DNA of 64,000 nucleotides from Paludibacteraceae bacterium (GCA_017394705.1 JAFPXH010000009.1:162478-226477); one strand, 5' to 3'; counted from the stretch's first letter, positions 50,858 to 62,843 are shown. Made by a program: numbers and translations. The notes: generated by a model not told the origin, from the sequence alone.

Positions 50858-51050
50858 AAAAAATCGTTGCGCTACGCTTCACTTCAAAAAATATTTTCGC
50901 AGCGGACGGGCGGGCGAGCTTACACGGAGACATGCACCATGCCTAAGCGAGACGTCCGCGAGACTCCATGGCGCGAATGTAGAAAGAGCGCCGCGACGGG
51001 CTAATCCGCCTATGCCCGGAGAGAAAAAGAAAAAAGCCCATTAAGGCTAA
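50858..51050. other. Non-coding, G/C-rich stretch
   Basis: No credible gene. GCGGAC near 50901 and GTCCGC near 50953 could pair around a purine-rich segment. A short frame at 50734-50946 covers hairpin repeats and is not believed to be a gene. Confidence 0.4.
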
Positions 51051-51059
51051 TTCAATGAT

Positions 51060-51110
51060 GCAGCAAGCTGCTAATGATGCGACAGGTCGCTAATGTTGCG
51101 CGATGCGCAA
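51060..51110. repeat. Mini-hairpin array
   Basis: GCAGC-AA-GCTGC (51060-51071), GCGAC-AG-GTCGC (51079-51090) and TTGCGC-GAT-GCGCAA (51096-51110), joined by TAATGAT and TAATG. Confidence 0.7.
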
Positions 51111-51114
51111 TGCT

Positions 51115-51157
51115 AAAAAAAAAACACCCCGACTCATGCGAGCGGGGTGATTTTTTT
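51115..51157 (-). terminator. Terminator of the rpoBC transcript
   Basis: CACCCCG (51125-51131) and CGGGGTG (51143-51149) around an 11-base loop. On the minus strand it is followed by T10 (51115-51124); a T7 run on the other side makes it bidirectional. Confidence 0.88.
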
Positions 51158-51207
51158 AGCTATTAGCTGTTAGATGTTAGCTATTAGCGATTAGCTGTTA
51201 GCTATTA
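51158..51207. repeat. Heptad repeat TAGCTATTAG
   Basis: Imperfect units of TTAGCTA/TTAGCTGT between the terminator and the rpoC stop. Confidence 0.6.
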
Positions 51208-51211
51208 ATGA

Positions 51212-54200
51212 TTACTCATCTTCACCGTTGAGGGCAGCTTCGGCAGCCTCTCGTGCGGCCTGGATAGCAGCATACTCCTCGGCATTATGCACCGTTATCT
51301 TCTGGAAGTCGCGCATACCGGTACCGGCAGGGATGAGGTTACCGCAGATAACGTTCTCTTTCATACCCTCGAGGTAATCCACTTTACCGCGTATAGCGGC
51401 TTCGTTGAGCACCTTGGTTGTCTCCTGGAAGGAGGCAGCGGACATGAAGGACTTGGTACCCAGCGCGGCACGCGTGATACCCTGGAGAATCTGCTTAGCG
51501 GTAGCGCACTCCGCGTCACGCGCCTGGACAAGTTTCTTATCGCGGCGACGCAGGCTGGAGTTCTCGTCATGCAGACGACGTGCGGTAACGATCTGTCCCT
51601 CGTGGAGCACTTCGCTGTCACCGGCATTGGTAACCACTTTGCGTCCCCAGATACGGTCGTTCTCCTCGAGGAAGTCCATCTTATCGACTACATCTCCCTC
51701 CAAGAAACGGGTATCACCCGGTTCGAGAATCTCAACCTTACGCATCATCTGGCGCACGATAATCTCGAAGTGCTTATCGTTGATTTCCACACCCTGCATA
51801 CGGTACACAGCCTGTGCTTCGTTGACGATATAATCCTGTACAGCGGTCGGACCCTGGATAGCCAAGATATCCTCCGGAGTGATAGCACCATCAGAGAGCG
51901 CTACACCGGCGCGTACATAATCGCCCTCCTGCACAAGGATCTGCTTGGACAGCGGGATGAGATACGCTTTCTGCTCACCCAGTTTGCTGGTGATGAAGAG
52001 TTCGCGGTTACCACGTTTGATCTTACCGAACGAAACCTCGCCGTCGATCTCCGCCACAACAGCAGGGTTAGACGGGTTACGTGCCTCGAAGAGCTCTGTG
52101 ATACGCGGCAGACCGGAGGTGATATCACCACCACGGTTGGTAGCGCGGGCCATAGAGAAGAGGGTGTCTCCGACCTTGACAGCAGCGCCGTCGGTGAAGA
52201 TAAGGCTTGCTTTAACCGGCAGGTTATAGGTGCGGAGGATATTGCCATCCTTGTCCACGATATGCGCCTGCGGCATCTTGGTCTTATCCTTGGTATCGGT
52301 GATAGAAACCTCTTTCTTACCTGTTTGCTCATCGACCTCGGTCTTGGAGGTAACGCCCTCGATGACATCCTCATAACGGATAAAACCGTCCTGCTCGATG
52401 ATAAGCGGAGTCTTATACGGGTCCCACTCGCAGACTACGGTACCCTTCTCGTATTTCTGTCCCGGCGTAACGAAGAGTTTCGCAGCATAGGGGATATCGA
52501 AATTAGAGAGGATAACGCCTGTCTTCTCATCCTTGAGGGTCATGGCGTTCTGACGGCTGACGATAATGGTCTCTCCGGAAGCGGTAGTGATAGTACGGAG
52601 ATCTTCGATCTCAACGATACCGTCACGAGTCAGTTCATAGGTACCCTGTGCAGCAGCGCCACCCGCCAAACCACCGGAGTGGAAAGTACGGAGTGTCAAC
52701 TGCGTACCCGGTTCGCCGATAGCCTGTGCGGCGATAACGCCGACCGCCTCGCCTTTCTGCACCATCTTACGCGATGCGAGGTTACGGCCGTAGCACTTCG
52801 CGCAGACACCATGCTTGGATTCGCATGTGAGAACGGAACGGATCTCTACCTCTTCGATGCCGGCAGCCTCGATAGCCTCGCACGCCGCTTCACGTATCTC
52901 TTCTCCGGCCGCTACGATGAGCTTGCCGTCGTTATCGAGGATATCATGTACGGAGACACGACCGAGGATACGGAGCGTCAGGGAAGCGATAGTATGACCG
53001 TTGGCGTCCTTGATAGCGCGAGCCGTCAGACCACGGAGCGTACCACAGTCCTCCTCATTGATGATGACATCGTGCGATACATCGACCAGACGACGGGTCA
53101 GATAACCAGCGTCGGCAGTCTTCAGCGCGGTATCGGCCAGACCCTTACGAGCACCGTGGGTGGAGATGAAGTACTCCAGCACAGACATACCCTCTTTGAA
53201 GTTCGCCAAGACAGGGTTCTCGATATCAGGACGTGTATCGGTAGCACCCGCCTTCATCGGCTTGGCCATGATACCACGGATACCCGCCAACTGCTTGATC
53301 TGCTGCTGGTTACCACGGGCACCGGAGTCCATCATCATATAAACAGAGTTGAATCCCTGGTCGGCATTCTTCATATGATCCATCAGGATGGTGGTCATCT
53401 CGCCATCAATCTGCTTCCATGTATCGACAGTCTGGCGGTAACGCTGATCGTCAGAGACCTCACCTTCGTTATACAACTCGGTAATCTGGTCCACGATGCC
53501 GTTACCTTTCTCGATGAGAGATTTCTTCTCCTCCGGGATAAGGATATCATTGAGGTTGAAGCTCAGACCGCCACGGAAAGCGCGGTAGTAACCGAGGTCC
53601 TTGATATCATCAAGGAACTGTGCAGCGCGTGCTACACCACAGGTCTTGATGACCTTGGAGATGATGCTCTTGACCGCACCTTTCTTCATGAGCACGTTCT
53701 GGAAGCCGATTTCCTCGGGCACGTACTGATTGACGATCACGCGACCCGGGGTGGTCTCGATGATATGCTTAACGGGCTTGCCGTCCACGATATCGTTGAC
53801 GCGCACCTTGATCAGGGCGTGGATATCCACAGCTCCTTCGTTAAGCGCGATGATGGCCTCTTCCTCGGAATAGAAAGTGAGTCCTTCGCCCTTTACGCCT
53901 GCGCGTTCCTTTGTGATATAATACAGACCGAGAATCATATCCTGGGACGGTACGGTAATCGGGTTACCGTTAGCGGGGTCAAGGATATTATGCGAGCCGA
54001 GCATGAGCAGCTGCGCCTCGAGTATAGCCTCGTTGCTGAGCGGCAAGTGCACAGCCATCTGGTCACCATCGAAGTCGGCGTTGAAACCGGCACAGGAGAG
54101 CGGATGGAGCTGTATAGCCTTACCCTCGATCATCTTCGGCTGGAAGGCGAGGATACCGTGACGGTGAAGGGTCGGTGCACGGTTGAGGAGAACAGGGTGT

Positions 54201-55525
54201 CCTTCCATCACGTGCTCGAGAATCTCATAGATAACCGGTTCGCGGCGATCGATGATTTTCTTCGCAGACTTAACCGTTTTGACGATACCGCGCTCGATGA
54301 GCTTGCGGATGATGAACGGCTTATACAGCTCGGCTGCCATCTCTTTAGGCAGACCGCACTCGTGCATTTTGAGTTCCGGACCAACGACGATAACCGAACG
54401 AGCGGAGTAATCGACACGTTTACCGAGCAAGTTCTGACGGAAACGTCCCTGCTTACCCTTGAGCGAGTCAGAGAGGGACTTGAGCGGTCGGTTAGCCTCG
54501 GATTTCATAGCCGTGGTCTTACGGCTATTATCGAAGAGGGAGTCCACAGCCTCCTGAAGCATACGCTTTTCGTTGCGGAGGATGACATCCGGCGCCTTGA
54601 TCTCGACGAGTCGTTTGAGACGGTTGTTACGGATGATGACACGACGATAGAGGTCGTTGAGGTCGGACGTAGCGAAACGTCCACCATCGAGCGGCACGAG
54701 AGGACGCAACTCAGGCGGTGTAACAGGTATAGCCTGGAGAATCATCCACTCGGGACGGTTCTTTCCTTTGGACGCGCGGAAAGCCTCTACAATCTGCAGA
54801 CGCTTCAACGCCTCCTGACGGCGCTGTACGGAAGAAGATTTATCTGCCGTAGCACGCAGTTCATACGAGAGTTGGTCCAGATCGATAGCTGCCAGGAGGT
54901 CATAGATAGCCTCCGCACCCATCTTAACAATCACCTTATTAGGATCGGTATCCTCGAGCAGGTCATTGCCCTCCGGGAGGAGGTTCATCACCTGTATGTA
55001 CTGATCCTCGTCGAGGAGCATGCGGTCCTCGATAGGAATACGGTTCTTATCGGTATCGTGCTTCTCGCCAATCTCCTGCCCCTCGAGAGCTCCGGCACGT
55101 ACTACGAGGTATTTCTCATAGTAGATCACGGAGTCGAGTTTCTTGGTGGGGATACCGAGCAGGGCTGCCATTTTCGAAGGCAGGGAGCGCAGATACCATA
55201 TATGCGCAACGGGCACCACCAGTTTGATGTGTCCCATGCGCTCACGACGCACTTTTTTCTCGGTCACCTCGACCCCACAGCGCTCGCAGACGATTCCTTT
55301 GTAACGGATACGTTTGTACTTACCGCAGTGGCACTCATAATCCTTGGTAGGACCGAAAATGCGCTCGCAGAACAGACCATCGCGCTCAGGTTTATAAGTA
55401 CGATAGTTGATAGTTTCCGGTTTGAGCACCTCGCCGGACGAGATTTGCATAATCTCATCGGGAGAAGCCAGACCAATAGAAATCTTGGTGAAACCGGTTT
55501 TCTTATTTTCTTGTTTAAAAGCCAT
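51212..55525 (-). CDS. rpoC: RNA polymerase beta' subunit
   Basis: 1437 residues. N-terminal zinc site [20 protein letters not shown], the catalytic metal loop in [18 protein letters not shown], bridge-helix region [39 protein letters not shown], second zinc site [16 protein letters not shown], and trigger-loop region [22 protein letters not shown]. Acidic end EAALNGEDE. The start lies 15 bases after the rpoB stop. A very long open frame runs antisense to it (see rejected items). Confidence 0.99.
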   Translation of the reverse strand: MAFKQENKKTGFTKISIGLASPDEIMQISSGEVLKPETINYRTYKPERDGLFCERIFGPTKDYECHCGKYKRIRYKGIVCERCGVEVTEKKVRRERMGHIKLVVPVAHIWYLRSLPSKMAALLGIPTKKLDSVIYYEKYLVVRAGALEGQEIGEKHDTDKNRIPIEDRMLLDEDQYIQVMNLLPEGNDLLEDTDPNKVIVKMGAEAIYDLLAAIDLDQLSYELRATADKSSSVQRRQEALKRLQIVEAFRASKGKNRPEWMILQAIPVTPPELRPLVPLDGGRFATSDLNDLYRRVIIRNNRLKRLVEIKAPDVILRNEKRMLQEAVDSLFDNSRKTTAMKSEANRPLKSLSDSLKGKQGRFRQNLLGKRVDYSARSVIVVGPELKMHECGLPKEMAAELYKPFIIRKLIERGIVKTVKSAKKIIDRREPVIYEILEHVMEGHPVLLNRAPTLHRHGILAFQPKMIEGKAIQLHPLSCAGFNADFDGDQMAVHLPLSNEAILEAQLLMLGSHNILDPANGNPITVPSQDMILGLYYITKERAGVKGEGLTFYSEEEAIIALNEGAVDIHALIKVRVNDIVDGKPVKHIIETTPGRVIVNQYVPEEIGFQNVLMKKGAVKSIISKVIKTCGVARAAQFLDDIKDLGYYRAFRGGLSFNLNDILIPEEKKSLIEKGNGIVDQITELYNEGEVSDDQRYRQTVDTWKQIDGEMTTILMDHMKNADQGFNSVYMMMDSGARGNQQQIKQLAGIRGIMAKPMKAGATDTRPDIENPVLANFKEGMSVLEYFISTHGARKGLADTALKTADAGYLTRRLVDVSHDVIINEEDCGTLRGLTARAIKDANGHTIASLTLRILGRVSVHDILDNDGKLIVAAGEEIREAACEAIEAAGIEEVEIRSVLTCESKHGVCAKCYGRNLASRKMVQKGEAVGVIAAQAIGEPGTQLTLRTFHSGGLAGGAAAQGTYELTRDGIVEIEDLRTITTASGETIIVSRQNAMTLKDEKTGVILSNFDIPYAAKLFVTPGQKYEKGTVVCEWDPYKTPLIIEQDGFIRYEDVIEGVTSKTEVDEQTGKKEVSITDTKDKTKMPQAHIVDKDGNILRTYNLPVKASLIFTDGAAVKVGDTLFSMARATNRGGDITSGLPRITELFEARNPSNPAVVAEIDGEVSFGKIKRGNRELFITSKLGEQKAYLIPLSKQILVQEGDYVRAGVALSDGAITPEDILAIQGPTAVQDYIVNEAQAVYRMQGVEINDKHFEIIVRQMMRKVEILEPGDTRFLEGDVVDKMDFLEENDRIWGRKVVTNAGDSEVLHEGQIVTARRLHDENSSLRRRDKKLVQARDAECATAKQILQGITRAALGTKSFMSAASFQETTKVLNEAAIRGKVDYLEGMKENVICGNLIPAGTGMRDFQKITVHNAEEYAAIQAAREAAEAALNGEDE

Positions 55526-55540
55526 AATTGTCCTCCAATC

Positions 55541-58500
55541 TTATTCCATGTTGATACTGAGTGCGAGACCTTGCAGTTCGTGCAGGAGCACGTTAAGCGA
55601 CTCGGGTAATCCCGGTGTCGGGAAGTTCTCACCTTTGACGATAGCCTCATAGGTACGCGCACGTCCTGTGACATCATCGGACTTGATGGTAAGGATTTCC
55701 TGGAGCACGTGTGCGGCGCCGTGTGCCTCGAGTGCCCAAACCTCCATCTCACCGAAACGCTGACCACCGAACTGCGCCTTACCTCCGAGCGGCTGCTGGG
55801 TAATAAGGCTGTACGGTCCAATCGAACGTGCGTGCATCTTATCATCGACCATGTGCCCGAGTTTCATGAAGTAGGTCACTCCGACGGTAGCCATCTGGTC
55901 AAACGGTTCACCCGTTTCTCCGTCATACAACTGGGTTTTACCAGCACGCGGGAGACCGGCTTTGTCGGTCCACTCGTCAAGCTGCTCCATCGTACAACCA
56001 TCGAAGATAGGCGTGGAGAACTTAACTCCCAGTTCCTGACCGGCCCAACCGAGTACAGCCTCGAAAATCTGACCGATATTCATACGTGAAGGCACACCCA
56101 TCGGGTTGAGCACTATATCTACCGGCGTACCATCCGCGAGGAACGGCATGTCCTCTACACGGACAATCTTCGACACGATACCTTTGTTACCGTGACGACC
56201 GGCCATCTTATCACCTACGCGGATCTTACGGCGCTTCGCCACATAGACTTTCGCCATCTGGATAATACCGTTGGGCAGTTCATCGCCGATAGTGAGGTTG
56301 AATTTCTCGCGCTTGAGCGCTGCGTCCATCTCCTTATATTTGGCGATATAATTCATGATGCAGCGTGATACCAGTTCGTTCTTATGCTCGTCCGAAGTCC
56401 AGTTCTCCAGCAGGACGGTGAAGAAGTCAATCTCTTTAAGACGCTCTTTGGTGAAATGCTGTCCCTTGGAAACCAATTCGGTACCGAGGATATCTTTCAC
56501 AGACAGAGCCTGTTTGCCGTTGAGCATATTATAGAGTTTGTCAATCAGGAGCTCGCGCAGGCTCTCGGCTTTCGCTTTGAACTCAACGTCCATCTTCTGC
56601 AGGGTCTCTTTATCGTCCATCTTCTGCTTGCGGTCCTTATTGGCCTTGGCATAGAGTTTCTTATCGATGATAACACCATCGAGAGACGGGCTGCACTTGA
56701 GCGAAGCATCCTTCACATCGCCTGCTTTATCGCCGAAGATAGCCTTGAGCAGTTTCTCCTCGGGACTCGGGTCGGTCTCTCCTTTCGGCGTGATCTTACC
56801 GATGAGGATATCTCCCGGCTGGACGTATGCGCCGATACGAATGATACCGTTCTCATCGAGGTCTTTGGTAGCCTCCTCGGAAACGTTCGGTATATCGGCT
56901 GTGAACTCCTCCATACCACGCTTGGTGTCGCGCACCTCGAGCAGCTGCTCAACGACGTGAACGGAAGTGTACATATCTTCGCGAACGATACGCTCGCTGA
57001 GGACGATAGCATCCTCGTAGTTATATCCTTTCCAAGGAATATACGCCACCTTGAGGTTCTTACCGAGCGCCAGTTCACCGGCCTGGGTAGCATAACCCTC
57101 GGTGAGTATCTGGCCTTTCTCCACATGGTCGCCCTTGCGAACGAGCGGATGGAGGTCGATGGTGGTGTTCTGGTTCGTTTTCTCGAACTTAGGCAGACGG
57201 TATTCTTTCTCCGCGGGTTCGAAAGAGATGAACTCTTCCTCTTCCGAGCGGATGTATTTTACGCGAATGATATCAGCGTCCACATAGGTCACCTCGCCGT
57301 CAGCTTCTGCAACGATCTGCGTACGGCTGTCGGTAACGAGCTGCTGCTCGATACCGGTACCTACGATAGGCGCCTCGGAAGTGATCAGAGGTACCGCCTG
57401 GCGCATCATGTTCGATCCCATCAAGGCACGGTGGGCATCATCGTGCTCAAGGAACGGAATGAGCGCAGCAGCAACTGACGCTATCTGACACGGCGCGACG
57501 TCCATGAGGTTCACCTCCGACGGAGCCACCACAGGGAAATCAGCGCCCAGACGGGTCTTGACCTTCGAGCGGATGAAACTACCGTCCTCACGGAGCGGAG
57601 CGTTACCCTGCGCTACGACCTGCTTCTCCTCATCCTCTGCGGACAAGTAAACGACGTGGTCGTTATCGAGGTCCACGATGCTGTCATGTACCTGGCGATA
57701 CGGCGTCTCGATGAAACCGAGGTCGTTGATTTTCGCATAGATACACATTGAGGAGATAAGACCGATGTTCGGTCCTTCCGGCGTCTCGATAGGACAGAGA
57801 CGACCGTAGTGTGTGTAGTGAACGTCTCGCACCTCGAATCCGGCACGGTCACGGCTCAGACCACCAGGACCAAGGGCCGACATACGGCGCTTGTGGGTGA
57901 TCTCCGCCAACGGGTTCTGCTGGTCCATGAACTGGCTCAGCGCGTTGGTACCGAAATAGGAGTTGATGATAGACGAGATCGACTTCGCATTAATCAGGTC
58001 GGTCGGAGTGAAAACTTCGTTGTCACGTACATTCATGCGCTCACGCACCGTACGAGCCATACGAGCCAGACCGATACCGAACTGGTTGAAGAGCTGCTCA
58101 CCTACCGTGCGGACACGACGGTTGCTCAAGTGGTCGATATCATCCACCTCGGCGTTGCTGTTGATGAGCATGACGAGGTACTTGATAATCTCAATCATAT
58201 CCTCCTTGGTCAGGACACGTGTGTCCTCGGGGATAGACATGTTCAGCTTGCGGTTGATGCGGTAACGTCCCACCTCACCGAGGTCATAACGCTTCTGGGA
58301 GAAGAACAGGTTCTGAATCATCTCGCGTGCCGTAGCATCATCAGCCGGCTCGGCGTTACGCAACTGGCGGTAGATATACAGCACCGCCTCTTTCTCCGTC
58401 TTCGCCGGGTCTTTCTGCAGGGTGTTGAAGATAATCGAGAAATCGTTCTCACGCTCCTGATCTTTGTGCAGCAATACAGACTTGGAGCCCGACTCCAGGA

Positions 58501-59353
58501 TGATATCAATCACCTCAGGGGTCAGTTCCGCCTCACGCTCCACTACAATCTGGTTACGCTCGATGGACGATACCTCGCCGGTATCCTCGTCCACGAAATC
58601 CTCGATTGTCGGCTTCATCACATATCCGGCCAACTTGCGGCCGATGCAAGCCTCCAGCGCCTCACGGTTCACTTTTACCTCTTCTGCCAAATCGAAGCAG
58701 TTCAAGATGTCCTTGTCGGACTCGAAGCCGATGGCGCGAAGGAGTGTCGTTACAGGCAGTTTCTTCTTGCGGTCGATGTAAGCGTACATCACCTTGTTGA
58801 TATCCGTAGCGAACTCGATCCACGAACCGCGGAAGGGAATGATACGCGCCGAATACAATTTTGTACCGTTACTGTGCATCGAAGTGCCGAAGAACACACC
58901 CGGCGAACGATGCAGCTGGCTTACTATAACGCGCTCGGCACCGTTGATAACGAATGTACCTTTCGGCGTCATGTAAGGAATAGTGCCAAGGTAAACATCG
59001 GAAACGACGGTGTCGAAATCCTCATGATCGGGATCCTCGCAACTCAAACGCAGTTTCGCTTTCAAAGGCACGCTGTAGGTCAGGCCGCGCTTGATACACT
59101 CTTCAATGGTGTAACGGGGACGGTCAACCGAATAATCCAAAAATGCCAACGTGAAACTGTTGCGGGTATCCTGAATGGGGAAGTTCTCCGAGAATACCTT
59201 AAAGAGTCCCTCTTTACGACGCTGCTCCGGAGTGGAATCCATCTGCAGGAAATCATGGAAGGACTTCAACTGAATCTCCAGAAAGTCAGGATAGGGCATA
59301 TGCTTTTGCATACGACTGAAATTGACTCTCTGCTGTTTTTTTGTTGTAGCCAT
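55541..59353 (-). CDS. rpoB: RNA polymerase beta subunit
   Basis: 1270 residues. The rifampicin pocket reads [17 protein letters not shown] followed by [20 protein letters not shown], with the Asp, His and Ser that are changed in resistant mutants of other bacteria all in the wild-type state. The C-terminus has [18 protein letters not shown] and [27 protein letters not shown]. Expressed with rplL through a hairpin in the 233-base gap at 59515-59551. Confidence 0.99.
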   Translation of the reverse strand: MATTKKQQRVNFSRMQKHMPYPDFLEIQLKSFHDFLQMDSTPEQRRKEGLFKVFSENFPIQDTRNSFTLAFLDYSVDRPRYTIEECIKRGLTYSVPLKAKLRLSCEDPDHEDFDTVVSDVYLGTIPYMTPKGTFVINGAERVIVSQLHRSPGVFFGTSMHSNGTKLYSARIIPFRGSWIEFATDINKVMYAYIDRKKKLPVTTLLRAIGFESDKDILNCFDLAEEVKVNREALEACIGRKLAGYVMKPTIEDFVDEDTGEVSSIERNQIVVEREAELTPEVIDIILESGSKSVLLHKDQERENDFSIIFNTLQKDPAKTEKEAVLYIYRQLRNAEPADDATAREMIQNLFFSQKRYDLGEVGRYRINRKLNMSIPEDTRVLTKEDMIEIIKYLVMLINSNAEVDDIDHLSNRRVRTVGEQLFNQFGIGLARMARTVRERMNVRDNEVFTPTDLINAKSISSIINSYFGTNALSQFMDQQNPLAEITHKRRMSALGPGGLSRDRAGFEVRDVHYTHYGRLCPIETPEGPNIGLISSMCIYAKINDLGFIETPYRQVHDSIVDLDNDHVVYLSAEDEEKQVVAQGNAPLREDGSFIRSKVKTRLGADFPVVAPSEVNLMDVAPCQIASVAAALIPFLEHDDAHRALMGSNMMRQAVPLITSEAPIVGTGIEQQLVTDSRTQIVAEADGEVTYVDADIIRVKYIRSEEEEFISFEPAEKEYRLPKFEKTNQNTTIDLHPLVRKGDHVEKGQILTEGYATQAGELALGKNLKVAYIPWKGYNYEDAIVLSERIVREDMYTSVHVVEQLLEVRDTKRGMEEFTADIPNVSEEATKDLDENGIIRIGAYVQPGDILIGKITPKGETDPSPEEKLLKAIFGDKAGDVKDASLKCSPSLDGVIIDKKLYAKANKDRKQKMDDKETLQKMDVEFKAKAESLRELLIDKLYNMLNGKQALSVKDILGTELVSKGQHFTKERLKEIDFFTVLLENWTSDEHKNELVSRCIMNYIAKYKEMDAALKREKFNLTIGDELPNGIIQMAKVYVAKRRKIRVGDKMAGRHGNKGIVSKIVRVEDMPFLADGTPVDIVLNPMGVPSRMNIGQIFEAVLGWAGQELGVKFSTPIFDGCTMEQLDEWTDKAGLPRAGKTQLYDGETGEPFDQMATVGVTYFMKLGHMVDDKMHARSIGPYSLITQQPLGGKAQFGGQRFGEMEVWALEAHGAAHVLQEILTIKSDDVTGRARTYEAIVKGENFPTPGLPESLNVLLHELQGLALSINME

Positions 59354-59509
59354 TATTTTTGATGGTTGAAATTGGTTTAACAGAATTAAACTGTTGGTAA
59401 TGAATAATTTAGAGCTAAATCGATGGGTTGATATTTTATGTTATTTTAATCTTACCCCCTGAATAATTACCAAATTTTTCAGTTTTTTAAACATTCTGTC
59501 CTATTGAGC

Positions 59510-59551
59510 GAAAAAGGTTTAGACCCCCATTATGCACGGGGATCTAAACCT
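59510..59551 (-). terminator. Attenuator-like terminator between rplL and rpoB
   Basis: AGGTTTAGA (59515-59523) pairs with TCTAAACCT (59543-59551), with an inner CCCC/GGGG. On the minus strand it is followed by TTTTTCGC. A second hairpin, CCACTC-GATTA-GAGTGG (59555-59571), lies just before it in the direction of transcription. A partial terminator here would set the ratio of L10-L12 to RNA polymerase, as known in E. coli. No separate rpoB promoter was seen in 59354-59514. Confidence 0.75.
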
Positions 59552-59586
59552 ATTCCACTCGATTAGAGTGGGTGGTCAATGGGGTA

Positions 59587-59967
59587 TTACTTGAGTTCTA
59601 CCTCAGCACCTACCTCTTCGAGAGCTTTCTTCAGCGCCTCAGCGGTAGCTTTGTCAACACCCTCCTTAACGTTAGCAGGAGCAGCGTCTACGATATCCTT
59701 AGCCTCTTTCAGGCCGAGACCGGTTTGCTCTTTAACGGCTTTAACCACCTGGAGCTTGTTAGCGCCGGCGCTCTTGAGCACTACGTCGAACGAGGTCTTC
59801 TCCTCAGCAGCCTCAGCAGCAGCGCCGCCGGCAGCAGGAGCAGCAACAGCTACAGCAGCAGCTGCGGGCTCGATTCCGTACTCCTCTTTGAGGATAGTAG
59901 CGAGTTCATTTACTTCCTTAACAGTAAGGTTAACTAATGTTTCAGCAATAACTTTAAGATCTGCCAT
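59587..59967 (-). CDS. rplL: Ribosomal protein L7/L12
   Basis: 126 residues: N-terminal dimer helix ([30 protein letters not shown]), alanine-rich hinge, and the C-terminal factor-binding domain ([42 protein letters not shown]). Forms the stalk that recruits translation factors. 53 bases after rplJ. Confidence 0.99.
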   Translation of the reverse strand: MADLKVIAETLVNLTVKEVNELATILKEEYGIEPAAAAVAVAAPAAGGAAAEAAEEKTSFDVVLKSAGANKLQVVKAVKEQTGLGLKEAKDIVDAAPANVKEGVDKATAEALKKALEEVGAEVELK

Positions 59968-60020
59968 GATCGTATAAATTTTAAATGTTTATTGATTCAA
60001 TTACTTTAATAAGGTGTGCA

Positions 60021-60548
60021 TTATGCACGTTTCTCCAGTGTCTGGAGTACACCATGGATGGTGTTTTGTCCGCTCTGAAGTGCAGAAACGACGTTCTTCG
60101 CAGGCGATTGCAGCAATGCAACCAATTCTGCAATAAGTTCGTTCTTGGACTTGATAGCGCACAGGAACTCGAGATTCTGCTTGCCTACGTAAACAGTCTC
60201 TTCTACGTAAGCAGCTTTGAGTTGTGGCTTAGCCTCTCCGGTCTTGTCGCCTTTGGTAAACTCTTTGATAAGTTTAGCCGGTGCGTTACCGGTATTGCTG
60301 AGCATAAGTGCGGTATTCCCCTTGAGAGCGCCGAAAATCTCTGCCTCTACGCCTTTTTTCTCAAGCGCTTTCTGAAGCAGCGTATTCTTAGCTACCAGGA
60401 GTTTGATGTCTTGTTTGAAGCACGCACGACGCAGGTCGCTGGTCTTGGCTGCATCCAAGCCCTCGATATTAACGAGGTAGAAATGCGAGAACTCACCCAG
60501 TTGTGCGCCTAAGGCCTCAATGACGAGATTTTTATCTTCCTTTTTCAT
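60021..60548 (-). CDS. rplJ: Ribosomal protein L10
   Basis: 175 residues with the L10 N-terminus KKEDKNLVIEALGAQLGEFSHFYLVNIEGLDAAKTSDLRRACFKQDIKLLVAKNTLL and the C-terminal helix that carries L7/L12 dimers. Base of the ribosomal stalk. Only 22 bases separate it from rplA, too short for the long L10 autoregulatory leader known from other bacteria. Confidence 0.98.
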   Translation of the reverse strand: MKKEDKNLVIEALGAQLGEFSHFYLVNIEGLDAAKTSDLRRACFKQDIKLLVAKNTLLQKALEKKGVEAEIFGALKGNTALMLSNTGNAPAKLIKEFTKGDKTGEAKPQLKAAYVEETVYVGKQNLEFLCAIKSKNELIAELVALLQSPAKNVVSALQSGQNTIHGVLQTLEKRA

Positions 60549-60570
60549 ACTTGTCTGTTGTTTTTAGAGA

Positions 60571-61260
60571 TTAAAGCGATTTGGTATCGATCTTAATACC
60601 CTGACTCATTGTACTGGAAAGATAAACGCTCTTGATGTACTCGCCTTTCGATACAGCCGGTTTCAAGTGCTTGATAGTCTCGATGAATGCCAGAGCATTC
60701 TCTGCGATTTTCTCTGCGCTGAAACTTACTTTACCGATAGAGGTGTGTACAATACCGAATTTGTCAACCTTGAAGTCAATCTTACCGCCCTTGACCTCTT
60801 TAACAGCTTTCGCTACATCCATGGTAACGGTACCGCTTTTGGGGTTCGGCATCAATCCACGAGGACCGAGTACGCGACCGAGGGCACCAATTTTACCCAT
60901 GATCTGAGGTTGGGTGATGATGACGTCAATATCCGTCCAACCACCTTTGATCTTTTCAATATACTCATCCAGACCTACATAGTCAGCACCTGCCTCTTTG
61001 GCAGCAGCCTCCTGGTCCGGCATACAGAGTGCAAGAACGCGGACTACTTTACCGGTTCCGTTAGGAAGAGCGACTACGCCGCGAACCATCTGGTTAGCTT
61101 TACGAGGGTCAACGCCCAAGCGTACGTCGATATCTACAGAAGCATCGAACTTAGTGGTAGTGATCTCTTTAACGAGAGCAGCTGCCTCTTCGATGGTGTA
61201 GAGCTTACCTGCTTCAATCTTCTCAGCAGCAAGCTTCTGTTTTTTTGTCAGTTTTGCCAT
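60571..61260 (-). CDS. rplA: Ribosomal protein L1
   Basis: 229 residues; canonical blocks [54 protein letters not shown] and [30 protein letters not shown]. Binds 23S rRNA at the L1 stalk and may repress its operon by binding mRNA. 26 bases after rplK. Confidence 0.99.
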   Translation of the reverse strand: MAKLTKKQKLAAEKIEAGKLYTIEEAAALVKEITTTKFDASVDIDVRLGVDPRKANQMVRGVVALPNGTGKVVRVLALCMPDQEAAAKEAGADYVGLDEYIEKIKGGWTDIDVIITQPQIMGKIGALGRVLGPRGLMPNPKSGTVTMDVAKAVKEVKGGKIDFKVDKFGIVHTSIGKVSFSAEKIAENALAFIETIKHLKPAVSKGEYIKSVYLSSTMSQGIKIDTKSL

Positions 61261-61286
61261 AATTGTTGATGTTGATTGAAGAGTTA

Positions 61287-61709
61287 TTACTTAACGGTGA
61301 TACCCATGCTACGAGCCGTACCTTTGACCATTTTGAGCGCAGACTCAACGGTGAAGCAGTTCAGATCCACCATCTTGTCCTCAGCAATCTTACGAGCCTG
61401 TTCCTCGGTGATTGTAGCCACCTTGGTACGGTTCGGCTGATCGCTTCCGCTCTTCACCTTAGCTGCCTCGAGAAGCTGGATAGCTACAGGAGGAGTCTTA
61501 ACGATGAAGTCAAACGACTTGTCCGCATAAACGGTAATGATTACAGGCAGCACTTTACCTGCCTTGTCCTGTGTTCTGGCATTGAACTGTTTGCAAAACT
61601 CCATGATGTTCACACCCTTCGAACCCAGAGCCGGGCCTACCGGAGGTGCAGGGTTGGCTGCGCCACCCTTGATTTGGAGCTTGATAAAACCAGCAATTTC
61701 TTTAGCCAT
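61287..61709 (-). CDS. rplK: Ribosomal protein L11
   Basis: 140 residues; [38 protein letters not shown] with the proline-rich switch region, and C-terminal [42 protein letters not shown] that binds 23S rRNA at the factor-binding centre. The 117-base gap before it holds mini-hairpins that could be part of an operon leader. Confidence 0.99.
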   Translation of the reverse strand: MAKEIAGFIKLQIKGGAANPAPPVGPALGSKGVNIMEFCKQFNARTQDKAGKVLPVIITVYADKSFDFIVKTPPVAIQLLEAAKVKSGSDQPNRTKVATITEEQARKIAEDKMVDLNCFTVESALKMVKGTARSMGITVK

Positions 61710-61788
61710 AGTTTTACGTTGTTAATAGTTTTTGGCATTCAAACGAGCTACTGTATTTCACTCTCTGCCTGTTGTTAATAATTTTGAA

Positions 61789-61826
61789 ACTACCGAGTAG
61801 TAACTAACGACCTGTAACGGAGTCTC
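61789..61826. repeat. Mini-hairpins in the nusG-rplK gap
   Basis: ACTAC-CGA-GTAGT (61789-61801) and, next to the nusG stop, GGAG-T-CTCC. Position also suits a ribosomal-protein leader, but I cannot tell the two apart. Confidence 0.4.
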
Positions 61827-62378
61827 CTACTCTTTCTCTACCTGATTGAAGCCCAACTCCAGCGGAGTCTGACGATCGAAGATAGTAACCACCACTTTGA
61901 GTTTGTGCTTATCCTGACTAACCTCCTGAACTGCACCTTTGAATCCGCTGAACGGACCATCTACCACTTTGACGCTCTCGCCCACAAGGAAAGTGATTTC
62001 ACTTGCAGCCCGTGTCTCCGATTCGCTTGCGATGCCAACCAGTTTGTTAACCTCTTCCTGCGAAACGGGTTCGGGTTTGGACGAAGTCTTGCCGCCGCTT
62101 AAGAAACCCAGCACATTCGGGATGTTGCGCAACAGAGGGAAGCTCTCGTCGCACAAGTAACACTCGACCAGCACGTAACCGGGAAGCAGATTGCGCTCCT
62201 TCTCCGTACGTTTGCCGTTCTTGAGAGTTACTACTTTTTCTTTAGGAATCAACACTTGCGACACGTACTCCTGGAACAAGGAACTGGTAACAAGGGCGGA
62301 ATTGATATATTCCTCCACTTTACCCTCCTTGCCGGAGATAGCACGCATCACATACCATTGTTTTTTGTTCTCAGCCAT
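61827..62378 (-). CDS. nusG: Transcription antitermination factor NusG
   Basis: 183 residues. NGN domain (KQWYVMRAISGKEGKVEEYI, then ERNLLPGYVLVECYL and IPNVLGFLSGG) followed by a C-terminal KOW domain (FLVGESVKVVDGPFSGFKGAVQEV). Binds the clamp of RNA polymerase and couples transcription to translation. Between secE and rplK, the conserved place. Confidence 0.98.
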   Translation of the reverse strand: MAENKKQWYVMRAISGKEGKVEEYINSALVTSSLFQEYVSQVLIPKEKVVTLKNGKRTEKERNLLPGYVLVECYLCDESFPLLRNIPNVLGFLSGGKTSSKPEPVSQEEVNKLVGIASESETRAASEITFLVGESVKVVDGPFSGFKGAVQEVSQDKHKLKVVVTIFDRQTPLELGFNQVEKE

Positions 62379-62416
62379 GCTTTAATGTTTAATGTTGAAT
62401 GTTGAACGTTTAAAGA

Positions 62417-62605
62417 TTAAAACAGACCATAAACGAATGTCATGATAGACTCAAAGCACCAGTCCATAAGCCATACTACCAGTGCCAGTATTATGGAAGC
62501 TATCAATACTATCACTGCACTTTGCGCCAGCTCCTTACGGGTTGGCCAACTAACTTTGTGAACCAGTTCGTTGTACGATTCTTTGATGTTTTCTACAATC
62601 TTCAT
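62417..62605 (-). CDS. secE: Protein translocase subunit SecE
   Basis: 62 residues: amphipathic helix VENIKESYNELVHKVSWPTRKELAQSAV (with the conserved VSWPTR block) followed by one membrane helix (IVLIASIILALVVWLMDW). Essential part of SecYEG. Confidence 0.97.
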   Translation of the reverse strand: MKIVENIKESYNELVHKVSWPTRKELAQSAVIVLIASIILALVVWLMDWCFESIMTFVYGLF

Positions 62606-62734
62606 ATATAGTAGATTTTTTTATTATTCTCTTTTCTTTATGCTCACGCCAACAATCCGACCTTAGCATGCGCTAAAGCCAGAATGGAAGCTATGTTTTG
62701 TAACAGATAGTTGAGGGTTGTAATCGGGTTGAAT

Positions 62735-62766
62735 GCTTTCAACTTTCTATTTTCAACTTTCAACTA
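62735..62766. repeat. Heptad repeat TTTCAAC
   Basis: Units of CTTTCAA/TTTTCAA between secE and tRNA-Trp; the complementary form (GTTGAAAG) is found in frame in recF. Confidence 0.6.
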
Positions 62767-62772
62767 TTTTAG

Positions 62773-62843
62773 CACGGAAGGCAGGAATCGAACCCACATT
62801 AACGGTTTTGGAGACCGCTCTCCTACCATTGGAGGACTTCCGT
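62773..62843 (-). tRNA. tRNA-Trp (anticodon CCA)
   Basis: On the minus strand: acceptor arms ACGGAAG and CTTCCGT, discriminator G, D-arm around CAATGGTAGG, anticodon stem GCGGT-CTCCAAA-ACCGT with anticodon CCA, T-loop GTTCGATTC. CCA end not encoded. Position between tuf and secE is conserved in the phylum. Confidence 0.96.

Noticed and set aside
50734-50946. Plus-strand frame of 70 codons in the non-coding region
   Set aside because: Its sequence is made of hairpin repeats and a tandem direct repeat; no homology-like pattern.
51287-55609. Open frame of 1440 codons on the plus strand opposite rpoC
   Set aside because: It mirrors rpoC across its whole length, its translation has no recognisable domain, and it follows from rpoC rarely using codons whose complements are stops (TTA, CTA, TCA). 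Not a gene.
57809-59362. Open frame of 517 codons opposite rpoB, and another at 56384-57478
   Set aside because: Same cause as for rpoC; no domains and no promoter.
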